Assembly: GCF_900089775.1 (NCBI RefSeq)
Contig: NZ_FLOB01000014.1
Span: 33,314-97,313 of the forward strand
Length of the DNA stretch: 64,000 nucleotides
Origin: Marinomonas spartinae
GTDB lineage: Bacteria; Pseudomonadota; Gammaproteobacteria; Pseudomonadales; Marinomonadaceae
Direction: 5' to 3'
Positions 18,736 to 27,875 of the stretch are shown piece after piece (position 1 is the first letter of the stretch; each line of letters starts with the position of its first letter). Under the pieces are notes generated by a model. That model had not been told where the DNA came from and made no database searches. It worked only from the letters and a program-made list of their open reading frames with translations. A program made the position numbers and the translations under genes.

Positions 18736-19026
18736 TTAAATATGACAATCCAAGGCGCCAACATGAGCAACATTTGGGCCATTAAACTGCATAACTGCGA
18801 CGTGGTCTGGATGCGCTTGGTAGGTTCGTAAATCTTCAAGTGAGCTAAACTGCATATTTAAGACAACATCCCAGCTTCGCTCTTCGTGAAGCTCATCAAT
18901 GCTGACCTCAATGTGTTTTATTTCTTTAATGGTGCGTTTGAGCATGAGCATTTTGTCTTTAAAGGCATGGATATGTTCATCTGATGTGCCTTCTTGATAT
19001 TTGATAAAAACATAATGTTGCAGCAT
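18736..19026 (-). CDS. Dabb (stress-responsive dimeric alpha/beta barrel) domain protein
   Basis: A 96-residue protein with the Dabb/ferredoxin-like fold. The N-terminal MLQHYVFIKYQEGTSDEHI strand-helix and the C-terminal DLRTYQAHPDHVAVMQ are family hallmarks; the latter ends in the HxxHxxV-like helix of this fold. Family members form dimeric barrels, often as small oxygenases, cyclases or helpers in aromatic metabolism. It lies 23 nt downstream of a flavin monooxygenase gene on the same strand and is almost certainly co-transcribed, which suggests a shared substrate. Confidence 0.88.
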   Translation of the reverse strand: MLQHYVFIKYQEGTSDEHIHAFKDKMLMLKRTIKEIKHIEVSIDELHEERSWDVVLNMQFSSLEDLRTYQAHPDHVAVMQFNGPNVAHVGALDCHI

Positions 19027-19049
19027 GTGCGAGTCCTTAGTTTTAAATA

Positions 19050-20351
19050 TTAAGCCACTTGTTTGCTCGTCTTAATAGTTGGTGGAGCGCTATTGAGGGC
19101 ATCGACAGCGTAGCCAGCTGCTGCTTTATAGTTAGCCATTAGCTCCTGGCGATCTGCTTCAGGGAAAACGTCTTCGATATCTTCAAATATCCCACCGCAG
19201 CGCTTATCCAGCTCGTTTAGAATAACAAATGGGCCAGCGCCTCGATTGCGCAAAACGACGTTAGAAATAGGCTCACAAAGTTGCTTATTAAATGCGCTAA
19301 GGGCTGAGTTATTGATGCCATATTCTAATAGAGCGGCACCAAGAATACGGGCGTCTACTATGGCTTGGCTAGCACCATTCGAGCCTGTTGGATACATAAT
19401 ATGAGCCGCATCACCCATTAGCGCGACGTTATTATCAACCCAAGTAGGGATAGGATCCCTATCAATCATTGGGTATTCAAAGACTTCCGTTGCACCGCGA
19501 AGTAGGCCCTGAATGTCGACCCAGTCATAGTCCCAATTTTCAAAGTGATGGATGAAATCTTCTAAATCGACTTGTTTATTCCAATCGCCACTCGTCCAGC
19601 CTTGTGAATTGTCCATGGTTACTTCAGCAATCCAGTTAATGGTTGCTAGTCCTGTAACGGGGTCGGCTGGTGTGATCGGATAAAACACAATGCGGTGATG
19701 ATGTGTCCCCAAGCCTATAAAAGATGCGCCAGTGCGAATCGGCTTAGCTTGGGTGGTGCCGCGCCACATAACCGCGCCACCCCAGTGAATAGGTGGTTGG
19801 GAGAGGTGCATTTGCGCACGAACGGCAGAGTGTAAACCATCGGCCGCAACCAGTAGGGCGCCTTGGACTTCCAGCGGTTCACCTTCTTTATTGGTAATAT
19901 GAACGGTCACTCCCTGATCCGTATTTTGGTAGCCCGTCACTTTATGGCCTGTTTGAATGGCCTCTTCGCCAAGTCGCTCTAAAACCGTATGGTATAAGAG
20001 CATTTGCAGTTTGCCGCGATGGACAGAGTATTGAGGCCAATGATAGCCCGCATCTGTGCCACGAGGTTCGCAATAGACTTCCTTGCCATTGAGTCCTACC
20101 AAAGCCCATTCTTTTGTTTGTAGACCAATTTTATCGAGTTGCGTCGCGTCTAATCCCAAATCATACAGCTCACGCACTGCGTTGGGTTGAATATTGATGC
20201 CAACACCCAGTGGTTTTAGCTCGCTGACACTCTCATAGATCACACAGTGAATACCTATTTGTTCTAGTGTTAAGGCCAGTGTTAAACCGCCTATACCGCC
20301 ACCAGCAATAATTACTGGAAGACTATTCTGATTAGGGTTATCCGACATCAT
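19050..20351 (-). CDS. FAD-dependent aromatic monooxygenase (PhzS/salicylate hydroxylase-like)
   Basis: A 433-residue class A flavoprotein monooxygenase. An N-terminal Rossmann motif (IIAGGGIGGLTLAL) is followed by the DG-type motif VAADGLHSAVR. The second FAD motif is ALMGDAAHIMYPTGSNGASQ. WGGAVMWRGTT and the long substrate region resemble PhzS, the phenazine hydroxylase, more than p-hydroxybenzoate hydroxylase. No phenazine genes are nearby, so the substrate is probably another aromatic or heterocycle. Forms a two-gene unit with the Dabb protein. Two tandem ATGs begin the frame. Confidence 0.85.
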   Translation of the reverse strand: MMSDNPNQNSLPVIIAGGGIGGLTLALTLEQIGIHCVIYESVSELKPLGVGINIQPNAVRELYDLGLDATQLDKIGLQTKEWALVGLNGKEVYCEPRGTDAGYHWPQYSVHRGKLQMLLYHTVLERLGEEAIQTGHKVTGYQNTDQGVTVHITNKEGEPLEVQGALLVAADGLHSAVRAQMHLSQPPIHWGGAVMWRGTTQAKPIRTGASFIGLGTHHHRIVFYPITPADPVTGLATINWIAEVTMDNSQGWTSGDWNKQVDLEDFIHHFENWDYDWVDIQGLLRGATEVFEYPMIDRDPIPTWVDNNVALMGDAAHIMYPTGSNGASQAIVDARILGAALLEYGINNSALSAFNKQLCEPISNVVLRNRGAGPFVILNELDKRCGGIFEDIEDVFPEADRQELMANYKAAAGYAVDALNSAPPTIKTSKQVA

Positions 20352-20596
20352 AAGTTTTCGTTATCCATAATTGATGGTCAAAACACTCATTATCACTGAC
20401 TGAATAAGTACTGACAACTGAATTGAGCCATTTACATCGTTTTGTATTTTGACATGAATTCGTGTCAGAGGGTAAGTGAGGCTTCGCCAGTGTGAAATAA
20501 AAGGGTAACAAAAACTGTCTCTTATTTATCATCTTGGCGTCAAAGTGTTAAGTCGGTAGGCTATTAGCTGTCTATAAAGCTGTTAGGAGTCCTCGA

Positions 20597-20794
20597 ATGA
20601 ATGATTTACTAACCACCGATATCTCATGTCCTTATTGTGGAGAGATGATTGAGGTGATGGTTGAAGTGCTAGAAGAGAGCCAAGAATATATTGAAGACTG
20701 CCAAGTCTGTTGCCGACCAATTATTTTTAATGTTGAGGTGGCATTTGATGGCTCACCCTCCATTCATGTTCGTTCTGAGAACGACACTTATTGA
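20597..20794 (+). CDS. CPXCG-motif cysteine-rich small protein
   Basis: A 65-residue protein with the CPYCG motif (11-15) and a second pair CQVCCRP (35-41), probably a small zinc ribbon. The acidic middle (MVEVLEESQEYIEDC) and the C-terminal FDGSPSIHVRSEND agree with the uncharacterised CPXCG family of gammaproteobacteria. TTAGGAGT lies 8-10 nt upstream of the ATG. Its function is unknown in the family. Confidence 0.85.
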   Translation: MNDLLTTDISCPYCGEMIEVMVEVLEESQEYIEDCQVCCRPIIFNVEVAFDGSPSIHVRSENDTY

Positions 20795-20868
20795 ATGAAT
20801 TTTTCTGTTATTTATTGGTTTTTATTCACGTTAGTCGTTAAGATGCGCGCTTTCAAATCTGTTCTAGA

Positions 20869-21336
20869 ATGAGTGTCTACATGTCTGATATCGACGCATT
20901 AAAGAAAGACGTAAACATGAAAACATGGCAACTGTTGTTACTGACTCTTGTGACAGTTGGGATCTACAATTTAGTTTGGATATTTACTACAACCAATAAA
21001 ATCCAACGTCATACTGGAATCAAGGTGGTAGGTCAGCCATTTTTACTGGTTATGTCGGTTTGTTTTGCATGGGCTGGCGTTTTTTCAGAAAGTTCCTATT
21101 TTTTGGTGGCATTATTGAGTTTGGCTATTTCACTTAGCCTGTTGACTCTTTATGAAGTGTGGGCATTTAAAGTAAGAAAGGCGTTGCAGGAGGTGGCTCT
21201 GGTAGAGCATCAGCAGGTGTATAAGATGAATGTGATTTACACCTTTTTGTTCACTCTGTATTACATTAACTATTGTATTAATGATTTACCTAAACAGCTT
21301 GAAAAGCAAAAAGCTGACATAAATGCTTCTCTTTGA
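20869..21336 (+). CDS. DUF4234-like small membrane protein
   Basis: A 155-residue inner-membrane protein with four hydrophobic segments. The N-terminal TWQLLLLTLVTVGIYNLVWIF, with its VGIYxLxW pattern, and the C-terminal YINYCINDLPK fit the DUF4234 family. Two ATGs, at 20869 and 20881, could start it; neither has a good ribosome site and I kept the first. It converges with the TraB/GumN gene, whose stop lies only 14 nt away. Function unknown. Confidence 0.7.
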   Translation: MSVYMSDIDALKKDVNMKTWQLLLLTLVTVGIYNLVWIFTTTNKIQRHTGIKVVGQPFLLVMSVCFAWAGVFSESSYFLVALLSLAISLSLLTLYEVWAFKVRKALQEVALVEHQQVYKMNVIYTFLFTLYYINYCINDLPKQLEKQKADINASL

Positions 21337-21350
21337 TTTAGTGTATTGAC

Positions 21351-22211
21351 TTAGAGTTTTTCAACTTGGTAGCCACTGTCTTTAAGTTTGGCTAATAGAC
21401 TATCTGGTCCTGCCAAATGTAAGGTGCCTACCATTATAAACTCGACTGGTTTGTCGGTGAGCATTTTTTGGATTTGAGGCATCCAAGTCTCATTACGTCT
21501 AACAAGAAGTTCTTGATAAACTTCCGGATACTCTTGTCTGAACTCGGTTAACTCTTGTGCCTCCATGGCTTCAAGGTCTCCTTCACGCCAGCTTTTTCTA
21601 ATCTGACTCATGCTTTTTTTCATGTCTTTTATGTCATCTAAGGCGTATTGAACCACGCTGTTACTATCTTCTTTATTCAAATTCGATAACATTTGGATTT
21701 GTGCATCAGGTGTTTCTAGCCATGTCTGTGGCTTATGGTCTTGTAGCGCCTTATTGGCATAAAATTGATCTACCCCTTCGCTGACGAATCCCATGTGCTT
21801 GAGTTCAAGGGTGGTTAATGTCATGGCGATGGAACTGGGCTTTAGGTGCTGAATGGCCTCAATGGGCACATGACGTGTGGCTAAGTAATCTTTTAATGCA
21901 TCGTAAGTGCTTGGTTTGAGGAGATCGCCAATGGTTGTACCATCAGTAAAAGAGAGCTGTTCTTGCATTTGCTGGCGAAATTCGGGTTTGCTGATAGTAT
22001 TCATATCGGTTTCAAAGACCACTTTATCTGCAGCTTGATAGGCTTGCTCATAAGCGTGAGGTAATGGGTAGTCATCTGGGGTGAGCATATGTACGGTACC
22101 GCCAATATACAAGATATGGTCGCCCGAGGACACCTTCCACACAGAGGCTGCTTGGGTTTGAAAGGTGGCAGCAGTGAGTAACGTAAGACCGCATTTTTTG
22201 ATAAAGCTCAT
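21351..22211 (-). CDS. TraB/GumN family protein, exported
   Basis: A protein of the TraB/GumN (PrgY-like) superfamily, which contains likely metal-dependent hydrolases of unclear role. I start at 22211, because the ATG opens the signal peptide MSFIKKCGLTLLTAATFQTQA. The upstream frame extension is not protein-like and runs through a DNA repeat. Family signatures are ILYIGGTVHMLTPDDYPLP near the N-terminus, FETDMNT, and the C-terminal FIMVGTLHLAGPDSLLAKL. 286 residues, the usual size. It probably acts in the periplasm. Confidence 0.85.
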   Translation of the reverse strand: MSFIKKCGLTLLTAATFQTQAASVWKVSSGDHILYIGGTVHMLTPDDYPLPHAYEQAYQAADKVVFETDMNTISKPEFRQQMQEQLSFTDGTTIGDLLKPSTYDALKDYLATRHVPIEAIQHLKPSSIAMTLTTLELKHMGFVSEGVDQFYANKALQDHKPQTWLETPDAQIQMLSNLNKEDSNSVVQYALDDIKDMKKSMSQIRKSWREGDLEAMEAQELTEFRQEYPEVYQELLVRRNETWMPQIQKMLTDKPVEFIMVGTLHLAGPDSLLAKLKDSGYQVEKL

Positions 22212-22236
22212 AAACAACATCCGAATCCAAAGGCAG

Positions 22237-22280
22237 TAGGGAAGGTGCGAATACAAGAGGACTTGTTCGTACCTTCCTAG
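22237..22280. repeat. Palindromic pair of a dispersed repeat
   Basis: Arms TAGGGAAGGTGCGAATACAAG (22237-22257) and CTTGTTCGTACCTTCCTAG (22262-22280) form a near-perfect hairpin with a 4-nt loop and a one-base bulge. Related single copies are at 37537 and 46441. It lies in the 5' region of the TraB/GumN gene. Confidence 0.75.
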
Positions 22281-22466
22281 AATAGCGCCGTTTTCATGAG
22301 GACTGCAATGCGGGTCGAAGAGCAGCATCGATTATCAGCGTAATATGCTGAAAGAGTGCTAGTATTCTGCTCTTTTTATACTTTACCCTGTCAAGGGAAT
22401 TCTATTTTTAGGCTAGTAAGACTGTCTTGAAAACCGTTCTTTTATCAATCTGAATGAGAGAGTTGA

Positions 22467-23537
22467 ATGAGTAAAAGTCATTACCGTTATCAAGGTATTA
22501 AAGTAACGCTAATCACTGGTTTTTTGGGCTCTGGAAAAACCACTATGATTCGGCATCTCCTATCTCATGTACCGGATGGCGAACATTGGGCAGTGCTGAT
22601 TAATGAGTTTGGTGATGTCGGCATTGATGGCGCTTTAATTGAAGGCAAAGGGATTAAGGTCAAGCAGGTGCCAGGGGGCTGTTTATGCTGTACCACATCT
22701 GCTGCGTTTGGAGCAGGGCTAAATGAGCTGATTAAAATAGCCACCCCTGACCGAATTATTATTGAACCCACAGGGATAGGTCATCCAGACCAAATAGTGA
22801 AGCAGCTGAACGCATCCCATTACGATGGCGTGATAGAAGTTGGAGCGAGTATATGCTTGGTGGATGCGCGAAATTTATCGGATCCTCGTTATTTAGGGCA
22901 CCCAGCTTTTTTTGATCAAATCAATATGGCCGATGTGTTGATTGCCAGCAAACAAGATACCTATGATGAGTTTGAAGAAATGCGCTTTATTAAGTTTGCT
23001 AAGCAATTTGAACCCGCAAAAGCCGTCATTGGGTTTTCTAGTAATGGTATTATGGATCTGGATTGGTTAAATGTTGAGCCTATTCGACAACCTTGTAAAC
23101 TTGATCACCACGATCACCACGATCACCACGATCACCACGATCACCACGATCACCACGATCACCACGATCACCACGATCACCACGATCACCACGATCATGC
23201 AGAGTCCTTTACTAGTCAGCCTAAAAAGGGGGTGACAGTATTCCATAAGCGTGATCGAGAGCTAAGCAGTTTAGGATGGGTAATGGATGACCGTTATGCT
23301 TTTTCCCGTGATGCCCTGACTGACATGATGTTGAGTTTGCAATCTCAACCTGGTTTTTGGCGGGCCAAAGGTGTTATCAATACGGTGGATGGACACTCTG
23401 TTCAAGTTAATGTCAGTGCCTCTGAGCAATCTATTGTGACCGCTGAAGTACTAAAAGAAAGCCGTTTTGAATGCTTGTTTGATACAGGCCAAAATGTAAA
23501 AAATTTCATGGCTATCATCAACAATGCTTTGTTTTAA
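22467..23537 (+). CDS. CobW/P47K-type metal chaperone GTPase with DHH-repeat linker
   Basis: SIMIBI-class GTPase thought to insert metal, usually zinc or cobalt, into target proteins. Features in order: Walker A GFLGSGKTT (20-28), the metal-binding CxCC in GGCLCCT, EPTG, SKQD in place of the usual NKxD, and a C-terminal CobW domain. Between the domains lie ten perfect Asp-His-His units (213-242) encoded by ten identical 9-bp DNA units, surely a metal-binding linker. 356 residues. A single-gene unit, with no Zur-like palindrome recognised upstream. Confidence 0.92.
   Translation: MSKSHYRYQGIKVTLITGFLGSGKTTMIRHLLSHVPDGEHWAVLINEFGDVGIDGALIEGKGIKVKQVPGGCLCCTTSAAFGAGLNELIKIATPDRIIIEPTGIGHPDQIVKQLNASHYDGVIEVGASICLVDARNLSDPRYLGHPAFFDQINMADVLIASKQDTYDEFEEMRFIKFAKQFEPAKAVIGFSSNGIMDLDWLNVEPIRQPCKLDHHDHHDHHDHHDHHDHHDHHDHHDHHDHHDHAESFTSQPKKGVTVFHKRDRELSSLGWVMDDRYAFSRDALTDMMLSLQSQPGFWRAKGVINTVDGHSVQVNVSASEQSIVTAEVLKESRFECLFDTGQNVKNFMAIINNALF
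23103..23192 (+). repeat. Ten perfect 9-bp tandem repeats (GATCACCAC)
   Basis: Ten identical in-frame copies of GATCACCAC, followed by a partial GATCAT, inside the CobW GTPase gene. With a 9-bp unit any gain or loss keeps frame, so length variation should be tolerated and frequent. Confidence 0.97.
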
Positions 23538-23595
23538 AAAAGCTTTTACTCTGTTCGCTATATGAAAAAACCATTTCTCCTATTCTTGTGATGAA

Positions 23596-23629
23596 TTTTG
23601 TCATTGATTTTGGTTCGTTTTGTCATTGA
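23596..23629 (+). promoter_or_regulatory. Two direct repeats TTTTGTCATTGA upstream of acyl-CoA dehydrogenase
   Basis: Identical 12-mers at 23596-23607 and 23618-23629 are spaced 22 bp apart, about two helical turns, and lie about 90 bp before the acyl-CoA dehydrogenase start. The same 12-mer recurs at 29421-29432 before etfB. Possible operator for a beta-oxidation regulator. Confidence 0.5.
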
Positions 23630-23718
23630 GAGACAGCAACTTATAGACGACTCTTTATGCTATGTTAATCGCTCTATGTGAGTTTGATGTGACTAAAAAC
23701 AATAAGAGGTCATAGGTT

Positions 23719-25524
23719 ATGCCAGAATATAAAGCGCCCTTACGAGATATTAAATTTGTTACCGATGAGGTTTTGGGATTTCAGGGCCATTATGCCAAAT
23801 TGCCAGGGGCAGAAGAGGCAACACCTGATATGGTGTCGGCGATCCTTGAAGAAGGCGCTAAATTTGCTGAGCGCGTTCTCTCTCCTTTAAATCGTGTTGG
23901 CGACCAACAAGGTTGTCAATTCAAAGACGGTATCGTGACGACACCAGACGGTTTTAAAGAAGCTTATCAACAGTATGTTGAAGGTGGTTGGCCCTCTCTG
24001 TCTCATCCAGAAAGCATGGGAGGTCAAGGTCTGCCAGATTCACTGGGGATGCTGGTAACAGAGATGATTGCTACCTCGAACTGGGCGTGGGGAATGTATC
24101 CTGGCTTAAGCCATGGAGCCATGAACACGATTGAGCAGCATGGTACCGATGAGCAAAAACAAACCTACCTAACCAAACTTGTCTCAGGTCAGTGGACAGG
24201 CACCATGTGTCTGACTGAACCTCACTGTGGTACCGATTTAGGCATGTTGAAAACCAAAGCAGAGCCGCAGGACGACGGCAGTTATGCTATCTCAGGCACC
24301 AAAATTTTCATCTCGGCGGGTGAGCACGATATGGCAGAAAATATTGTCCATATCGTTTTAGCGCGACTTCCTGATGCTCCAGCAGGTACCAAAGGTATTT
24401 CACTCTTTATCGTACCTAAATATACCGTCAATGATGCGGGTGATAAGGGGGAGCGTAATCAAGTCTCCTGTGGCTCTATTGAGCATAAAATGGGCATCCA
24501 TGGTAATGCTACCTGTGTCATGAACTTTGATGGTGCTAAGGGCTTTTTGATCGGCCCGCCAAATCGTGGTCTCAACTGTATGTTTACCTTTATGAACGCT
24601 GCCCGTTTGGGGACCGCTGTACAAGGTTTGGCCCATGCTGAGTGGGCATTGCAAAATTCTGTGGCTTATGCAAAAGATCGTCTGCAAATGCGCGCCTTAT
24701 CTGGTGCCAAGGCGCCGGATAAGGCTGCGGATCCGATTATCTTTCATCCTGATGTTCGTCGTATGCTGTTAACACAAAAAGCTTTCGCAGAAGGTGGACG
24801 AGCGCTTATTCACTATTGTTCTATGCTGGTGGATACGACGAAGCACGGCAATGAAGAAGATAAAGCCGAGGCGGATGAGTTGATGTCGTTGCTGACGCCG
24901 ATTGCGAAGGCATTTTTAACAGAAACCGGCTTTGAAGCAGCGAACCACGGTTTGCAGGTCTATGGAGGCCATGGGTACATCGCTGAATGGGGAATGGAAC
25001 AAAACGTGCGTGACTGTCGTATTGCGATGCTTTACGAAGGCACAACGGGGATTCAGGCGTTGGATTTATTAGGACGAAAAGTCTTAATGACTCAAGGGGC
25101 AACGTTGCGTCGTTTCACCAAAATTATTCATAAATTTTGTAAGGAGCACAAAGGCGACAAACGCTTTAAATCCTACATCTCTGCGCTGGATAAATTGAAC
25201 AGCGAGTGGGGGGATGTAACCATGAAAATCGGTATGAAGGCCATGAAAAATAAAGAGGAAGTTGGTGCGGCCTCTGTTGATTACTTAATGTTCTCTGGCT
25301 ATGTTGCTTTGGCTTATTTCTGGGCTCGGATGGCTGTTGTTGCACAAACGAAACTTGATGAAGGAACAGATGAGGTTGGTTTCTACACAGCGAAGTTGCA
25401 AACGGCGACTTTCTATTATGAACGTTTACTTCCACGGACAAAAATGCATGCAGAAGCGATGTTATCGGGGGTTGATAACCTATTAGCCATGGAAGAAGAT
25501 AACTTTCTTTTTCTCAATGCTTAG
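23719..25524 (+). CDS. Acyl-CoA dehydrogenase, long (600-residue) type
   Basis: FAD enzyme that introduces the alpha-beta double bond in acyl-CoA and passes electrons to ETF. The 601 residues are of the long class with an extra C-terminal helical domain. Visible blocks are [13 protein letters not shown] and [12 protein letters not shown] in the N-terminal/middle domains. [22 protein letters not shown] and [17 protein letters not shown] follow, the latter holding the putative catalytic Glu. AAGAGGTC lies about 10 nt before the ATG. Resembles PA0506/DmdC-like dehydrogenases. Chain-length preference is unknown; the neighbouring FadD suggests medium to long. Confidence 0.93.
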   Translation: MPEYKAPLRDIKFVTDEVLGFQGHYAKLPGAEEATPDMVSAILEEGAKFAERVLSPLNRVGDQQGCQFKDGIVTTPDGFKEAYQQYVEGGWPSLSHPESMGGQGLPDSLGMLVTEMIATSNWAWGMYPGLSHGAMNTIEQHGTDEQKQTYLTKLVSGQWTGTMCLTEPHCGTDLGMLKTKAEPQDDGSYAISGTKIFISAGEHDMAENIVHIVLARLPDAPAGTKGISLFIVPKYTVNDAGDKGERNQVSCGSIEHKMGIHGNATCVMNFDGAKGFLIGPPNRGLNCMFTFMNAARLGTAVQGLAHAEWALQNSVAYAKDRLQMRALSGAKAPDKAADPIIFHPDVRRMLLTQKAFAEGGRALIHYCSMLVDTTKHGNEEDKAEADELMSLLTPIAKAFLTETGFEAANHGLQVYGGHGYIAEWGMEQNVRDCRIAMLYEGTTGIQALDLLGRKVLMTQGATLRRFTKIIHKFCKEHKGDKRFKSYISALDKLNSEWGDVTMKIGMKAMKNKEEVGAASVDYLMFSGYVALAYFWARMAVVAQTKLDEGTDEVGFYTAKLQTATFYYERLLPRTKMHAEAMLSGVDNLLAMEEDNFLFLNA

Positions 25525-25614
25525 TGGAAGTGACTGTGCCTTGTAAAAGTTGTTTATAAAGTGAGTTGGCGCAATAGAATAATGATATTTTTGGACTAGA
25601 CTGGAGGGTAGGAA

Positions 25615-25929
25615 ATGAGTGAAGTAAAGGCAGTGTTTGATGCAATGCTTGGACGTTTTGATGCAGATGAGGCTGATGATATGAGCGCGGTCTTCCAATT
25701 TGATATGGATGAAGGTGAGCACTATCACCTCTCCATAGAAGACGGTAAATGTGCTCTTGCTGAAGGTGAGCATGATGATCCAACGGTTACTCTTGAAATG
25801 GACTTACAGACGTTAAAAGATGTGATGAGTGGCGAGTTGGATGGGATGGCGGCCTTTATGCAAGGTAAGATACGCGCAGATGGAGATGTTATGCTGGCAA
25901 CTAAGCTGACGCAGATTTTTCCTCACTGA
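25615..25929 (+). CDS. SCP2 sterol-binding domain protein
   Basis: A 104-residue single-domain SCP2-type lipid carrier. The fold pattern is seen in AVFQFDMDEGEHYHLSIEDG and in DPTVTLEMDLQTLKDVMSGE followed by DGMAAFMQGKIRADGDVML. Such proteins bind acyl-CoA or other lipids in the cytoplasm and may hand substrates to beta-oxidation enzymes. GGAGG lies about 9 nt before the ATG. It sits between the acyl-CoA dehydrogenase and the acyl-CoA ligase, which fits this role. The protein is strongly acidic. Confidence 0.92.
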   Translation: MSEVKAVFDAMLGRFDADEADDMSAVFQFDMDEGEHYHLSIEDGKCALAEGEHDDPTVTLEMDLQTLKDVMSGELDGMAAFMQGKIRADGDVMLATKLTQIFPH

Positions 25930-25955
25930 TCTTAGTTTTGTTGGTCATACAGACA

Positions 25956-25986
25956 TTTGCGCCAAATAGTTATTATTTGGCGCAAA
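25956..25986 (+). terminator. 13-bp inverted repeat between SCP2 and fadD (terminator-like, no U-run)
   Basis: A perfect stem TTTGCGCCAAATA / TATTTGGCGCAAA with loop GTTAT. No T tract follows, so it may be an mRNA-stabilising or attenuating hairpin rather than a full terminator. Confidence 0.5.
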
Positions 25987-26035
25987 TTCCAAGTTGTGCA
26001 CATTCTCCTGACAACAACAATAATTGGAGTTAAGA

Positions 26036-27820
26036 ATGCAGACGGATAATTCGACCTCTACACAGAATGAAAGTGGCCAGTCTTCAGTGGATCCTATTCT
26101 CGGGGAGAGTGGAACCATGAAAAATGTATCTGGTAGCGGTATGCCAGATAGTAATGTTAGCGGTATCAAGCCGTCTGGCAGTTACATTCCTGATTCACTG
26201 AATCCACATCATTACCAATCGTTATTGGATGTGTTTACTGCATCTTGTCAGCGGTTTGCTAATTTATCCGCTTTTAGCAGTGTTGGTCACACGATTACCT
26301 ATCGTGAATTGGAAGAAAAAGCGAATCAATTTGCCGCTTACCTTCAGCAATTACCTGGTATCAAAAAAGGAGATCGAATTGCGATTCAGCTCCCGAATGT
26401 TATTCAATACCCAGTGGTCTTTTTTGGCGCGCTAAAAGCGGGGTTGATTGTCGTTAATACGAATCCATTGTATACACCCCATGAACTGGAGCATCAATTT
26501 AATGATGCGGGGGCAAAGGTCCTCGTTGTATTTGCGAATATGGCGCACAACGTTGAGAAAATTCTTCATAAAACCGCTATTAAACATATTGTTATTACTC
26601 AGATAGCTGATTTTCACAGCGCACCTAAGCGTTTGTTGATTAACGGTGTGGTGAAGTACATCAAAAAAATGGTGCCAAACTACCATTTACCTCAAGCGAT
26701 TTCTTTAAATGATGCACTTGCTAAAGGGCGGCATCACTCAGTAACTCCCGTGACCATCACACCGGAGGATATTGCTGTCTTGCAATATACAGGAGGCACC
26801 ACTGGCATTGCCAAGGGAGCAATGCTTACTCATGCCAATCTGATTTCAAATATGTATCAACTAAACTTTCGTTTAGAAGATGTTCTACATGACGGTAAAG
26901 AAGTTTTTATTGCGCCCCTTCCCCTTTACCATATTTATGCCTTTTTAATTCATGGGCTCAGTCTACTGTCATGCGGTGGCCATTCTATTTTGATCCCAAA
27001 CCCAAGGGATTTGCCTGCCTTTATTAAAGAGTTGAAAAAGTGGAAGTTTACCGGTTTTGTTGGCCTGAATACGTTATTTGTTGGTCTTTGTAATCGTCCT
27101 GAATTCTCTGAGGTGGATTTTAGTGAACTTAAATTAACCTGCTCTGGTGGTATGCCGTTAACGAGTGCTGCTGCTGCCCAGTGGCTTGATGTCACTGGCT
27201 GTAAAATTGTTGAAGGCTACGGATTAACGGAAACGTCACCTGTTGTGTCTTTTAACCCCTATGGTAAAGAGAGAATTGGTACCATAGGTTTACCTGTTAG
27301 TGAAACGCAAGTCAGTATCCTTGATGACAGCGGTAATCCAGTGGCGCAAGGAGAGGCTGGGATGTTATGCGTGCGAGGTCCGCAGGTGATGAAAGGCTAT
27401 TGGCAGCGTGAAGAGGCCACACGAGAGGCAATGACTGAGAATGGCTTTTTTATTACTGGCGATATTGCCATGGTGCATCCAGATGGCTATTTACAAATCG
27501 TTGATCGAGCCAAGGATATGATTATTGTGTCGGGATTTAATGTGTATCCGACCGAAGTAGAGGAGTGTTTATCTGCACATCCAGATATTTTGGAAGCGGC
27601 TGTTATTGGTGTGGCTGATGAAAAAGCAGGCGAGACAATTAAGGCCTTTATTGTATTAAAAGATCCTAATGTTTCCATTGACTTAAAAGCGGTGCGGACT
27701 TACTGCAAAGAGAATCTAACGCCTTACAAGGTGCCGAAATATGTCGAAGTGCGCAAAGAACTTCCTAAGAGCAATGTTGGTAAAGTGCTACGTCGTTCTT
27801 TGCGTGATGAAAAGGCCTAA
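26036..27820 (+). CDS. fadD: Long-chain fatty acid--CoA ligase
   Basis: Activates free fatty acids to acyl-CoA with ATP. I choose the ATG at 26036, which has GGAG 6 nt upstream. The 594 residues carry an unusual Ser/Asn/Gly-rich N-terminal leader of about 50 residues before the adenylate-forming domain. Signatures are YTGGTTGIAKGAML (P-loop), EGYGLTETSP, GFFITGDIAMV, IVDRAKDMIIVSGFNVYP and the C-terminal lysine in PKSNVGKVLRR. It is probably membrane-associated. Followed by the DUF2889 and crotonase genes with short gaps, likely one operon. Confidence 0.94.
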   Translation: MQTDNSTSTQNESGQSSVDPILGESGTMKNVSGSGMPDSNVSGIKPSGSYIPDSLNPHHYQSLLDVFTASCQRFANLSAFSSVGHTITYRELEEKANQFAAYLQQLPGIKKGDRIAIQLPNVIQYPVVFFGALKAGLIVVNTNPLYTPHELEHQFNDAGAKVLVVFANMAHNVEKILHKTAIKHIVITQIADFHSAPKRLLINGVVKYIKKMVPNYHLPQAISLNDALAKGRHHSVTPVTITPEDIAVLQYTGGTTGIAKGAMLTHANLISNMYQLNFRLEDVLHDGKEVFIAPLPLYHIYAFLIHGLSLLSCGGHSILIPNPRDLPAFIKELKKWKFTGFVGLNTLFVGLCNRPEFSEVDFSELKLTCSGGMPLTSAAAAQWLDVTGCKIVEGYGLTETSPVVSFNPYGKERIGTIGLPVSETQVSILDDSGNPVAQGEAGMLCVRGPQVMKGYWQREEATREAMTENGFFITGDIAMVHPDGYLQIVDRAKDMIIVSGFNVYPTEVEECLSAHPDILEAAVIGVADEKAGETIKAFIVLKDPNVSIDLKAVRTYCKENLTPYKVPKYVEVRKELPKSNVGKVLRRSLRDEKA

Positions 27821-27875
27821 GAAACGCTAAATTTGCAGTCCGAGCAGTTGGAAATTAGAGGGAGGTCCTAGCTTT

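Noticed and set aside
19050..20351. Phenazine biosynthesis locus suggested by the PhzS-like enzyme
   Set aside because: No other phz gene is present in the window; only the single flavoprotein and a Dabb protein occur.
22461..22480. Zur box expected before a CobW-type gene
   Set aside because: I looked for a GTTATA-type palindrome between 22330 and 22466 and saw none.
23103..23192. CRISPR-like array
   Set aside because: The repeats are contiguous 9-bp units without spacers and lie in frame within a gene.
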